From NCBI GenBank assembly GCA_009801085.1, contig VNWV01000001.1, positions 3,782,001 to 3,846,000 of the forward strand: DNA of 64,000 nt. Direction: 5' to 3'. Made by a program: the position numbers and the translations under genes. Positions 1-10,286 of the stretch are shown piece after piece (the first letter of the stretch is position 1; each line of letters begins with the position of its first letter). The DNA is from Lasiodiplodia sp. COLG20 (taxonomy: Eukaryota; Ascomycota; Dothideomycetes; Botryosphaeriales; Botryosphaeriaceae). The notes under the pieces are model-generated. The model saw only the letters and a list, made by a program, of their open reading frames with translations. It was not told the origin of the DNA and did no database searches.

Positions 1-497
1 GTATTTGCAAGCTCCGGCACTTGACCCACCAAATCCCTGCGCCTTCCCAAATAGCACATGACGGGCGGCGAGTAATAGCCCAGAATTGCCCTACAAAGAC
101 GTAGTTGGCTCGTCCCGCCGCGCTTCTCGGAACTTTTCGAATCTCGTCACTCTCACTGGCGCCGCCTTGCCACAGACGCACCCCATCATCACTTTCACAT
201 CAGCCTCCCCGCCAAGCTCGCCCCAACGCCAGTACATCACTCGCGACCTCATCTCGGTGCCCCACTAAGCCCTCAAAACCCAGGCCTGCCCCCTAACCCC
301 GTGCCTTTTTGGGATCTCCCCTGCCCGCGCCTTCCTCTGGACGCCTCCAGCCGTCCGCTCGAACATCAGCTTGCTACCTTGTGCAACCCTCGAAACACGC
401 CATAAAATCTCCGGCCATCTAGCTCTTTGGTTAAGCCATCACCACTCCCCAGCCGACCCCACCTGCTGTAATTTTGGCGCCGAGTTCCCCATTGTGC
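1..497. other. 5' flank of the Myb gene
   Basis: No coding region is supported here. Apart from one ATG at 57 that opens a five-codon reading frame, the stretch contains no ATG until 498, which fits an untranslated leader and promoter of the plus-strand Myb gene. It is C-rich with scattered pyrimidine tracts. Confidence 0.4.
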
Positions 498-2709
498 ATG
501 GCCAGGCCTTCTCCCGGAGGCCAGCCTTAGTGAACAGCTTTCAACCTGGATATCGCTTCGCTACTCGAGTCGCGAGACGCTCGCGACTCTGCGTCTCCAA
601 GGACCCGGAAGAGCACGTCTTCGCAAGGCTCCGGTGTTACCCATCAACACCACCAGCCTCCGCCCCCAGCTGCCTCTTACCTGCCGCCAGCCTCTTACTC
701 CACACCCCGCTCCACCACCACACTTCCATCTCCATCGCCGCCGGGAGTCCCCGCTCCGCAATGGACCCCCGTTCAGCAGCTGCCCTCGTTCCGCCATCAC
801 AGCTCTCATCCCGATGAGCTCCAGCACCAGCAATCGCCGCCAGGCAACAGCAGCTACATCCATCAGAGCGGCTTCCGGCCCATCTACTCAGGGGGCGTGC
901 CATCTCACAACAGCACGCCGGGACCTTACTTTCATTCCGCGCCTTCGTCACAGCACGCTTCCCTGCACCCCGCAGCTGCTAGCCCGGTTTCGTCCAACAA
1001 GCGCACGGCATCGTCAGCGCTAGGGACGGGCAACGGCGATCCAGCGGGAGGCGGCGGCAGCGCCGCCAAGAAGGAGAAGAAGCTAAAGGGAAAGTGGACG
1101 GAGGAGGAGGAGAAGTTGCTGATCAAGCTGCGCAGCAGCGGCATGAAATGGGTCGACATCTCGCAGCAGAACCCGGGCCGCAGCGCCACCGCGTGTCGCC
1201 TGCGCTACCAGAACTACACGGAGAAGAAGGAGTGGGCTGAGGATGAAAAGGACATGCTTGCGCGCCTCTACCACCGGTATGCTTTGAATTTTGCTTCTCC
1301 CCTGACGCTAATGTCGTGGCACCTAGGGGTAAGATGGAATGGCAAGCGACGCGCAGAAGATCGTCGAACTAGCTTGAGCCTATTTGGGCTATCGTCCGGA
1401 TGAGCCGCAGCGCCTATGTGACAGATCCCAAACGCTGCATGGAGAAGCAACGCCAAATCTAGGGGCGGGCCTGTCCGAGGCTGCAGGAGTCACTCCAAAA
1501 AAGACTGTCACATTAACAAGCTAGATTCGACCAGATCTGACGCCTGCCATTCCATCTTCCCCGAACCCACATCATCTTCATAGCGTGGTGATTCAAGATC
1601 GTTGAATCAGTCGCACTCCCTCCGCCCTCTTCACACCCTCTAGCCCCTATCTCGCTAAAGAACAACACGCTGACGACCGTCTTCTCCCTCACAGATTCAT
1701 GGAAGACATGTGGAAGCGCATCGCCGACGAAATGTGCCGACCATGGCGCTCCTGCGAACGCATGCACTGGCAGCTGGGCGAAGAAGAGATGCTGCGCCGC
1801 GCCAACGTCCAGTACCGTGGCGCTTCAGCTGGTGGCCCCACGCCTCCAGGCGGCCATCTCGACGACGAGAACGCCTCTCCGCCATCCTCGACCCTCGCGG
1901 CCGACGACGACAACAACACGACGTCACCCGCCTCGTCCTACCACCACATGTCCACCCACTCGCCGCACCAACGCGCCCATCACCATCACCATCACCAACA
2001 CCCATACAACCAACACTCCCCCTACGCCGCGGCCCCCAACCACCACCTCTCCCGCGAACCCTCCCGCGAGCGCGGCGATCAGCAGTGGCCGCCGCCGCCC
2101 CCGCTCCTCCCCACCCGCCCCACCAGCGGCGCCAGCACCGCCGCCAGCGTCGGCCAGCCCCTCTCGCCGCAGGCATTACCGCCGCTGCCGCGCGCTGGCG
2201 CAGCTGCCGCTACGGCACAGCACCAGCACCAGTCATCAGGCCTCCCGCTGCACCAGCCCGCCGCCACCGGCGCCTACCACCTTGCGACGCCGCTGCTCGG
2301 CACGCCGCGGCAGACGCCGACGCCGGTGAGCTCGTCGGCCGGAGGAAGCGGCGTAGGTGGCGGAGGTAGCACCGGTGGGATGAGGCCTGTCACGCCGCTG
2401 AGCCTGGCGGCGGCTACGGCGGGTGTTGGCGGAGATGGGCAGCAGCAGCAGGCGCAGCAGCGCGGCCCGACGCCCTCGTCGTTGGGGACGACGCCGAGGA
2501 CGGTGCCGACGGTCGTGCATGAGGGAAGCGGCGGTGTTGCGGCGCCGGGGAGGTTGGCGAGTCCGTTTGCCGGGGGTGAGTCGAGGATGACGGTGATTGG
2601 GAGGGAGGAAGGAGGTGGGGGGAAGAGGAGGCACCAGACGGCGGGCTTCGTGGCGGATATGGATGTCGTTAGGGTTAAGAAGGAGGCTACTGCTGGGAGT
2701 GATGACTGA
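498..2709 (+). CDS. Myb/SANT-like DNA-binding protein
   Basis: This is a probable nuclear DNA-binding regulator with two tandem Myb/SANT repeats. Repeat 1 (about residues 168-210) starts KGKWTEEEEKLL and ends RSATACRLRYQNY. Repeat 2 (about 215-258) reads EWAEDEKDMLARLYHR, then after the intron FMEDMWKRIADEM and SCERMHWQLGE. The join at 1276/1695 (418-nt intron, GTATGC...CACAG) restores the usual LYxRF....MW spacing of fungal family members. The rest is low-complexity: Q/P/S-rich N-terminus, His-rich stretch and Gly/Ser-rich tail. The start is uncertain. The frame is open from 534 but has no ATG; the only usable upstream ATG, at 498, meets TAG TGA at 528-533, which an intron at 530-613 (weak acceptor) would remove, giving about 569 residues. 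A specific target or orthologue is not recognisable. Confidence 0.72.
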
Positions 2710-4622
2710 GTAAAGGGGCTGGTTGGTCAAGGGAAAGGGGTTCCTTTTTTTTCTCTTTCAGTTCTGGGGCGCATACACGCCTGTCACTTTCTTCTTCTGT
2801 TTCTACCAACTGCATTTTGGGGTCGACTACACCTTCGGGGTTTTCTGGGCTTAATAGTGCTTTTGTCCTTGAGCATGAGCATGAGCATTGGCATTTTGGC
2901 ATGGCTGTCTGTGGCTCACAATTCTGCGCTTCTTTTTATTCCCCTCTTCTGGCTTCTTCTCAGCGGTTTAGCTTTTGGTTACTTCATCTTTTAGTACCCT
3001 TCCCATTTGCAGGTGTGTCCACTTTTCCCCTTTTTCTCCATCTCTCCTTTCCGCTTTCCTATTGTTATTGTTTGTTTCTGGCCATGACTTCATGATTACG
3101 ATGACGTTATGAGTTATGATTTCCCTTATTTACCCACTTTTTTTTTTTTGCTATTTATATTCCGTTAAGTCATGTTCCTTGCACAGCGTGGGCGATGCGG
3201 CACCAACAGAAGGAGGAGAGAGACAAATGGGGGCGATACGTGAGTAATGGTGGCTGGTTCCTTTTGGATTTTTAATTTTCTTCTTCATCCTATCAACGGC
3301 CTCAACGCACCAAGATAGAGGAACACTTGTAATCGATACGGAAATTAGCGAAGATCTGCGAGAACGAAACGGAAGGAGACGGAAAGCCGCGACAATCAAT
3401 CATCAAGGCGAAGGCGAAAAAAAGAAAAAGAAAACAAAAAAGAACATCAAAGCAGAACCAAAGACGACATATGTAGACTCGTACGGATGACGACGGATGA
3501 AACTGGGTGCTTGGGGTGGTGATCAGGTGGTGTGTGTGAGAGGTGTGACGTGTGCAGTGATAGGCGGGAAAACAAGCACGAACGGTTTCACACTCATAGT
3601 GCGCAAATTCCAAACATACGTACGGGCAAGAAGGACATTTGGCGGTTGTCTCTAACAAGTTTCGTTCTCTCGTTTATCTCCTCTTTTCCCTTGGTCTTGA
3701 GGTTGTAGTACCTTTTTTTTCCTTCTGAGACTTTATTTGTTCTGCTTCTTTCTCGAGCGTCCACCATACTGCTTTCTACCGAACCCTCCCTCCCTCCTTC
3801 TGCATAGCGGCTGTTTTTCTTTTCTTTCGTGGTTTTTTTTTTGTCTTCAATTACATTTGATTTTTTTCGGGGCATGTTTGTCTTTCCTGCTGCGAACATG
3901 TGCAAAGCGAGTGGGTGAGCAAGTTTAGATATACAAACGGCCGAACGATAAATTGATACATGGTCGAGACATGACAAATCGACCTAAACGCACCTATTCT
4001 TGTCTAAGAGAGGTCATGTAATAGAGAGAGAGCATTGAGCACCGAATGTGTAGAAGAGACGGGTAATATAGATTCTCGATCCGTAGAAGTAGTTTCCTAT
4101 TTACTTTCCCTGATAGAACCAACCTTCAGCATAACACTTCCAACACACCTTTCTTTGTTCAACAAGGCCTTTGTGTCACTGTCATAACTCTCCATTGTAT
4201 TCCTCCTGACTCCTGACCAATACTCACAGAATGCACCAAAAATGGCAAGTGTACGAACTACGCCACGTCTGCCCACCAAAAACCATGCCGCTCCCTCACC
4301 ATCCGAACGCTGTCCCAATAAAACACAAGCACGAGACCCGTCGTACTCATACCACGCCACTCCCTTCCCAAGATAACCGGCCTCAAGCCTCAAGATAAAG
4401 ACACACCACACATGAAAAGGTCCAATCACCCCGAACTCCGCAATCAAGAAAAGTAACGAGAACACCAGGACCGCAAAAGACTATCCGTTCGTTCACCAAG
4501 CCCTATCTGCCCACACACTCGGCGGGGGGATACCAACAATGAATTCGATGCTTCATATCACTATCATCATCATCTTCTTTCCCTGAAACCCTTGTCTCGT
4601 ATTACAAACCGACACACACACC
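2710..4622. other. Convergent intergenic region, Myb / MIF2
   Basis: I see no supported gene. The region holds the 3' flanks of two convergent genes and is richer in A/T homopolymers and T-tracts than the coding DNA around it. Short open frames on the minus strand (for example 4097-4465) lack recognisable domains or family resemblance. Confidence 0.4.
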
Positions 4623-7600
4623 TCACGAACTAGGCGTCGCCTGCTCCGGCTCCGGAGCGACCTCGCAACCCTGAGCGAAAAAGATCCTGGCAGGGACCTC
4701 GTTGTCGTTGGTGATGCTGTAAAAGTTGCCTGCATAACGCGTCATCAGCCTCTCTGAACTCAAAAAACGAGATCCATGCATGCAAGAAAGCAAACGAGAC
4801 GAAAACACACAATGCCCCCAAAAAAAGAACAAACAAAAAAAAAGCAAAAAGTCAAAAAAACGGATAGGGCAAAACGAATAGTAATCAAGCAAGGGCCAAG
4901 ACAACAAGCCCGGGAAAAAAAGCACACGTCGCTCGACAGCAAGCAAGGCCCATCGGCGTCATCCGATTCGCTGCCTTCCGTCCTCGAAAACGCCATTCGC
5001 CACGGAATCCATCGGAGAAAGGCTGTGGTGCAGCATCGCATCTCCCTCCCTTTCTGCTCGCTGCTCGCTGCCAAACGGATCAATCAAGCCGAGCCCGATA
5101 TCACCACAATCACCCCACGCAATGCAGCATCAGCAGCAGCAGCGGCAGCGGCAGCTCCATCTGCAGGAAACCAAGTCCAGCTGGCGGTGCAGAAAGGGAC
5201 CAAAAAGAGAAAATGGTATGTGGCAGGCCGTTGCCGTTGCTGACCGCCAGACAGCGAGCATGTGTGTGTGTGTGTGTGCCGCGGTCGTTGTGTGTTGCTG
5301 GCATGATGCATGAACGGGACGATGAGAGGAAACAACCACCACCACGACATGCAATGCCGAAACAGCGCACGTCAGAGAAGGCTCCAGCAGCAAGCAGCAG
5401 GGTACAGGGATTGTTGTGGGCGCTGCAAGATATGTTCGCAATGCGATGAACAGGTGGTCGTGTCCGTTGCGAATCAAAAACAAACCACCCCTCTCTTTGC
5501 CAGCGTGACGCGCATGCGTGCGTGCGTCGCTTCGCGGCGGCTACGCCGATTGCTGTCTGGTTGCGATTGCCGCCCTGCCGCCCTGGTGCTGGTGCTGCTG
5601 CTGACGTGCGTCGCGCGCGTTTCTCTGGGTCTGCAGGCTGTGCCGCAGCCCCAAGTAGTGGGTTCCTAACAGGTGTTTTGACGAGGGGGTCGCAGGAACG
5701 CCCCGTCAGCCCGGCCACCACAAACCCCACCACACATCCCGTTCCGCCCCCAGCCATCGATCAACACCACCACCACCACGCCCCACCCAGAGAAGTCAGA
5801 AATGACAGATACGCTGCATGTGTTGCAAAAGCGGTCTGCCACCCGGCTGTCTGCCGATTGGGTGCGCCGTGGGGGATCGTGCAGTTTGCATGGCGTCGCC
5901 GCACCACACCACGGCCGGCCGGCCTTCCACCGCGCGGGTGGTTACACTGAATGTGATAGACCGAAAAAGCCAGCCGCTGTGCGAACAGCCCCGGCAGACC
6001 AGAAAAGAATGGGCTTGTGAATGAGCGGTGGGGAAGGAGCGTCGATACCGTCGTTGTGTGTGTGACCGGGGGTTGAAATAAGGAACAGCGATCCCCGACT
6101 ACGGGATGTGTGTGTGTGCCAGTGTGCCAGGGTCTTGCCAGGCTGCTGCTGTGCCTCATTGCTGCGGAGCGAAGCGAAGATCCGGTTGCCGTGGTACAAG
6201 GTTGCAAACGACCCTGCCTGGGCTGGCGCCACAAAACGACCGCATCATCCATGCACGCTGTTGTGCGACCAGAGCCAAGACGAGCTGGGGGCTGGCAGTT
6301 GCAGGCAATGCGTTGCGACCATCTGCACCCGCTGCCGTGTCACGAACGCTCCGTCGGATGCAACAGCGCGTCTATCCGGCGCCAGACCCGCCGACCAGGT
6401 ATGAGCATAAAGTGACCGCTCGTCACACATACGTGGTCTTGCACACCGACTCACCATTTGCATTCGCCGCCAGTCTGCCCGGACCCGCGATGCAGCCCAA
6501 GCGAGAGTAGAAGGAAAGCGCAACCAATCGAGAAGCAAACTAGACAAAAGGAAATTATAAGACGGAACATCACTCACCTCTCGGTACCATGAACACGCCA
6601 CCCTTGCTGATACTGAACTCATTATCGCCCACTGTGACACTCACTTTGCCCGATAGCAGGCAGAATGTCATGTACATGCGGCGAGAATTCTTCGAGCGTT
6701 TCGATCCGTGCGGTGGAATATCGACCATGCCAGCGCCAAAGAAGGGTATCCCGAGAATCTTCGAATATCGGAAGTTTGCGCCTGCCACTTCTCTTGTTTG
6801 GAGTTTGACCGCAGAATATGCGAGTTCTGTATGCCGTGTTAGCCAGAGAAATGCAAATACACCCGGCTGGCAGCCGTTGGACCATCCCGCATGGTAGCAC
6901 AGCGACTTCGGAACTTTACCTTCATGCCGTCCTCCCTCATCGATGATGATGTTTTGCTTCTCGTCCCAGCCGTTGACCCAGCCCTGAAATTGACCCTCAT
7001 TAACCTCCCACTCCTCAAGTTCCAGTTCCGGCTCCTCTTCAATCGCGCTTTCCGAGCGCTTAGTAGTTCGCTTGCGTGGTCTTGCGCGGGCGGCAGAGCG
7101 CTTGGTTTCTTCGACATCCTCGGCACGAATGATTTCCTTTTTGGTTCCATCGTGACCGTACTCAATTCTCTCGTTGCGCCAGTACTCCACCGGCTTCGTC
7201 GAAATTCTGCCTGACCGGGTAGTCTTCGCTCCTACATCCTCAAATGGTGTGCCCTGACGGAGGATTTGGAGACTTCGTGCTTGACTTGCTGTACGTGATT
7301 GACTGGACTCGGGCTGGGAGCTCGTTTGAGATACAGGTGGCAGAGGCGGTGGTGGCATGTCCTCTTTCTGCTTGCCCTTTGACTTATTTTTCGCACTGTT
7401 TTTTTTCGAGGTTACTCTAGCGTTCGGGTCGCGCTGTGATGGTGGAGGCTTCTTGGATGCAGGCGCTTTCTTGGCCTTTTTCGCTGGCCGTTCTGGAAGC
7501 TGCACAGGTTCCTCGGGTTCATCCACATGAACGTCAGGTTTAGAGCCTATCTTGGGCCGTCCACGTTTCTTCTTCTTTGCTGGGGGTGATTCAGGCTCAG

Positions 7601-8934
7601 GTTCCGGTTCAGGCTCAACTTCAGGTTCTGGTTCTGATTCCTGCTCCGGTTCTGTGTCTGGTTCCGTCTCCTCACCCTCCTCGATTTTATCTTCCAATTC
7701 TTCAGTCTCTTCCTCGCCGACTTGCGGCATTGAGGCCTCCTCTATCGACTGATCGACATCCATTGCGCTCTCATCCTCGACTTGCCTGCTTGAAATCGGC
7801 CGTGATTGAGCAGCTGTCCGTGACCTTGCAGGTGCAGTAGCGTTAGATGCTCTTGCAGATACCAATCCCTGAGTCTTCTTTGGCCTTCCTGCTTTTTTCT
7901 TCGGCGCGGGCGATGGTGCTGGCGGGGGCGATTCCTTGTGTTCCAAACTCTTCCTCGCCTTGCCGCGGCCCTTAGTGAGCGAAGGCCTTGGCTGTGGTTC
8001 TTCCGGAATATCCATTGATTCTTCAATGGGCTCGTCTGGCTCGTCTGGCTCGTCCGGCTCGGTGTCACCACCCTGGTCGAGTATTGGCAGCGTATCCTCT
8101 ACATCTGGCAGAGAGCTGTCCTCCCCGATGCCATTGATTGCGAGTTCGCTCTCCTCCAGCACAGTCTCATCCTCCACAAGGCTCTCTTCGTGTGTGCGCT
8201 TCTTGTTGCGTGCTGGCGAGGTTGGGAGGTCGAAGATGTCTGGACGAGGCGGGCCGCGATTCCTGCTTCCACTTCCCGGCGCTCTCGCATTGGTCTCATC
8301 TACGGCGCCAAAATCTAACCGCCTCGCGACGGTAGGCTGAGATCCTGAGCGGTTAGGTCCGTCGGAAGTCCTGCGCAGGCCCGACGGCGGGCCCATGGAG
8401 GATTGGCGGCGAGGGGAGGAGCCCAGCGAGGTCTTAATAGGCGAGCGACCCATTGGCGGGGGAAAGATTGATGACCTCCCAGGGCGAATTGACTTGCGGG
8501 CGCTGAGCGCATCGGCGGGTTCGGGCATGGAACCTATGTTGAGTAGTGTTGTCTTAGCACCTTCTTCATCGCTGGCCAGTAGCTCGTCTATCAGACTGTC
8601 GTAGCGCTGGTTTTTGTTTCCGGATTTCTTGCGGGGCATACTTTGCTGCACGTCCATGTCAGAGGATGTCAAGGTTCTGTCGGCCTGCTGGCGAGCGTTG
8701 CTGCGCTTCGGCGGCGACTGCTCCGGCGACTTCTCCGGCGACGAGAAGATGCCGTCGATTGGTTCCATTCCATGTTCATCGCGAACTCCTGTGTCCTTGA
8801 GCGTGATGCCCGTTTTCCTGCAGCGCGTAAGTATGCGCAGCCATGGGCGGAGCGTTTGCCGGATGCGCGCACCTTCCTTGAACTCCGACGTTGAAGAACT
8901 GGTTGTCGCGCGACTTTGAAGCGGCGGGCGCCAT
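4623..8934 (-). CDS. MIF2: Inner kinetochore protein MIF2 (CENP-C)
   Basis: MIF2/CENP-C bridges centromeric CENP-A nucleosomes to the outer kinetochore. Exons are 8934-8873, 8817-6920, 6826-6578 and 4729-4623, giving 771 residues. The N-terminus carries the fungal Mif2 signature (NQFFNVGVQGRKTGITLKD, split by a 55-nt intron). Two AT-hook-like GRP motifs lie near residues 328 and 440, next to acidic, Glu/Pro-rich repeats. The CENP-C motif TRSGRISTKPVEYWRNE is near 553-570. A cupin dimerisation domain follows, from about 653 to the end. The cupin is cut by a very long intron (6577-4730, GTGAGT...TGCAG): exon 3 ends at MVPRG and the last exon supplies NFYSITN, ARIFFAQGCEV and the stop, as expected for this family. 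Without that splice the protein would end one residue after VPRG. Confidence 0.9.
4730..6577 (-). other. 1,848-nt intron 3 of MIF2
   Basis: This is inferred from the strong donor GTGAGT at 6577, the acceptor GTTATGCAG at 4730 with a nearby CTGATGAC branch-like sequence, and protein homology on both sides. Inside are two (TG)n tracts (5261-5278, 6107-6118), CAC repeats near 5764-5780 and GC-rich DNA. No nested gene is recognisable on either strand, although several 70-200-codon open frames exist. Confidence 0.75.
5261..5278. repeat. (TG)n microsatellite
   Basis: Nine uninterrupted TG units inside the long MIF2 intron. A shorter TG run lies at 6107-6118. Confidence 0.9.
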
Positions 8935-9575
8935 GGCGGCGCGGGATAGCCGGGGTTTACGGCGTCTCGAAAGAGTGTTCGGCGGGCGAATGTGGGCAGG
9001 TTGCTCGGTGGTGAGCGCGTTGGCGGTCGCGGAAACGCGTGGGGTGGGAGCTTTCGCGACTCGACGTGTCGCTGTCGATGTTTACTGCTGTTGCCCCCCG
9101 AATTAGCGCCGGCCCGAGCGCCGCCCCTGCGCCCTCACAGCACTCCGACCACTACTTTCTTCACACCTCACTTCATCACTAAAACCTCACTTTCATCTGA
9201 CAATGTCCAACCACTCACCTTCACTTCACTTCAATTGATTTCGAGAAATCCATTCAATTCATTTCTATGAAAGCCACGTTCCATGCAACTTTTTCATGTA
9301 TTTAATTGAGTGAATGGGCTCAATAAAATTCCACTTACGTGGGTACGTGAAGCCATTGTCCGGATGAATTTGTGCGCATTTAAAAAAACTCGTAATGAGG
9401 TCCGGGTATCCAATTCAATTGCCCAAGAGCGCCAGAAAAATCCACCCAAAACCAGACCAAGCCAAACCAGACCAGACCAAAGCCAAGACCAAACCGAAAC
9501 CACCCCAAGACCAATCCCAAACCCAAAACCAACCCCTAACCCCCAACTCCCCACCACCCACCTCCCTCTCCCCGC
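8935..9575. other. Intergenic: MIF2 promoter and forkhead-like 3' flank
   Basis: No gene is supported. The part next to 8934 is the MIF2 upstream region. The part 9420-9575 is almost free of G on the plus strand and is built from CCAAA/ACCA-like units; it is the 3' flank of the downstream minus-strand gene. Confidence 0.5.
9516..9573 (-). other. Candidate G-quadruplex tract immediately 3' of a stop codon
   Basis: The minus strand carries eight runs of three to five G (plus-strand C-runs at 9516-9518, 9522-9524, 9533-9536, 9540-9544, 9549-9552, 9557-9559, 9564-9566 and 9570-9573) separated by loops of 3-8 nt. The first run begins two bases after the TAA stop of the 9576-10286 gene, so a transcript would carry it at the very start of the 3' UTR. 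Confidence 0.6.
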
Positions 9576-10286
9576 TTAATCCTCACCACCACCACCACCA
9601 GCCGCCCTCACAACCCTCCTCGCGTCCTCCGCCGTCATCACGTTATCCGGGTCTGGCTCGTACCAGACCCCCTTCTCTCCACCGGGCGCCGACACGCGCT
9701 TGAAATGCTTGAGCACGGCGTGACTGACGCCAGACTTCCAGGCGACAGAGCCAGCGCCGCCAGAGCCAGACGAGGAAGAGGACCGGAAGTGCTCCGGCCA
9801 CGCCTTCTCCATGTAGGCGTAGATGTGGCCAAGTTGGACTTGCGGCCGGCGCGGGCTGGCCTGCAGGGCCACCGTCTGCGCGACCCAGCGGTAGCCCGGG
9901 AAGCCCGGGGGCGTCGTCTTGTTGCTGCGGCGGCGGCGAGGAGCGGGCTGGGCGGGAGCGGGAGCTGGAGCCGGAGTGAGAGCTGGAGACGGAGCCGGAG
10001 CAGGAGGAGGAGAGGAGATGAACTGCTCGTCGTCGAGCGGGAAGGGAGCGGCCGGACTGCTGGCCCAGTCGGCCATGGCGTCTAGCTCTTCGTTGGTGAA
10101 GAGGTCGTTCTGCTGCTGTTGCTGCGGCGGGGACGGCGAGTACGCGGCGACCAGCTCGTCGACGACTGCTTGGGGTCCTTGGTCGACAAGGAGGTGAGCC
10201 GGGATGACGACCTGGACTTGGCCGCCGGCGCTGATGAGCAAGTAAGGGTGCTCAGATGAGGGCCACTGGCCGGAGGGGGACGACAT
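9576..10286 (-). CDS. Small protein with divergent forkhead/winged-helix-like domain
   Basis: This is a single-exon gene of 236 residues with an ATG at 10286. I do not recognise a named orthologue. Residues about 1-115 are Gln/Pro/Ala-rich with acidic patches (NEELDAMADWASS, FPLDDEQF), resembling an activation region. A basic RRRR cluster follows. Residues about 128-220 fit the forkhead layout: hydrophobic helix 1 (YRWVAQTVALQ), LGHIYAYMEKAWPEHFR matching the LxxIYxxIxxxFPxYR block, AWKSGVSHAVLKHFKRV matching WQNSIRHNLSLxxxFxKV, then GEKGVWYEPDPD matching the KGxYWxLDP wing. Several usual forkhead residues are changed, so DNA binding is inference. The 3' end runs directly into a G-run-rich tract. 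Confidence 0.65.
   Translation of the reverse strand: MSSPSGQWPSSEHPYLLISAGGQVQVVIPAHLLVDQGPQAVVDELVAAYSPSPPQQQQQNDLFTNEELDAMADWASSPAAPFPLDDEQFISSPPPAPAPSPALTPAPAPAPAQPAPRRRRSNKTTPPGFPGYRWVAQTVALQASPRRPQVQLGHIYAYMEKAWPEHFRSSSSSGSGGAGSVAWKSGVSHAVLKHFKRVSAPGGEKGVWYEPDPDNVMTAEDARRVVRAAGGGGGED

Noticed and set aside
5110..5757. 215-codon minus-strand frame inside the long MIF2 intron
   Set aside because: No recognisable domain, includes translated TG-repeat, and lacks support as an exon; noted only as intron content.
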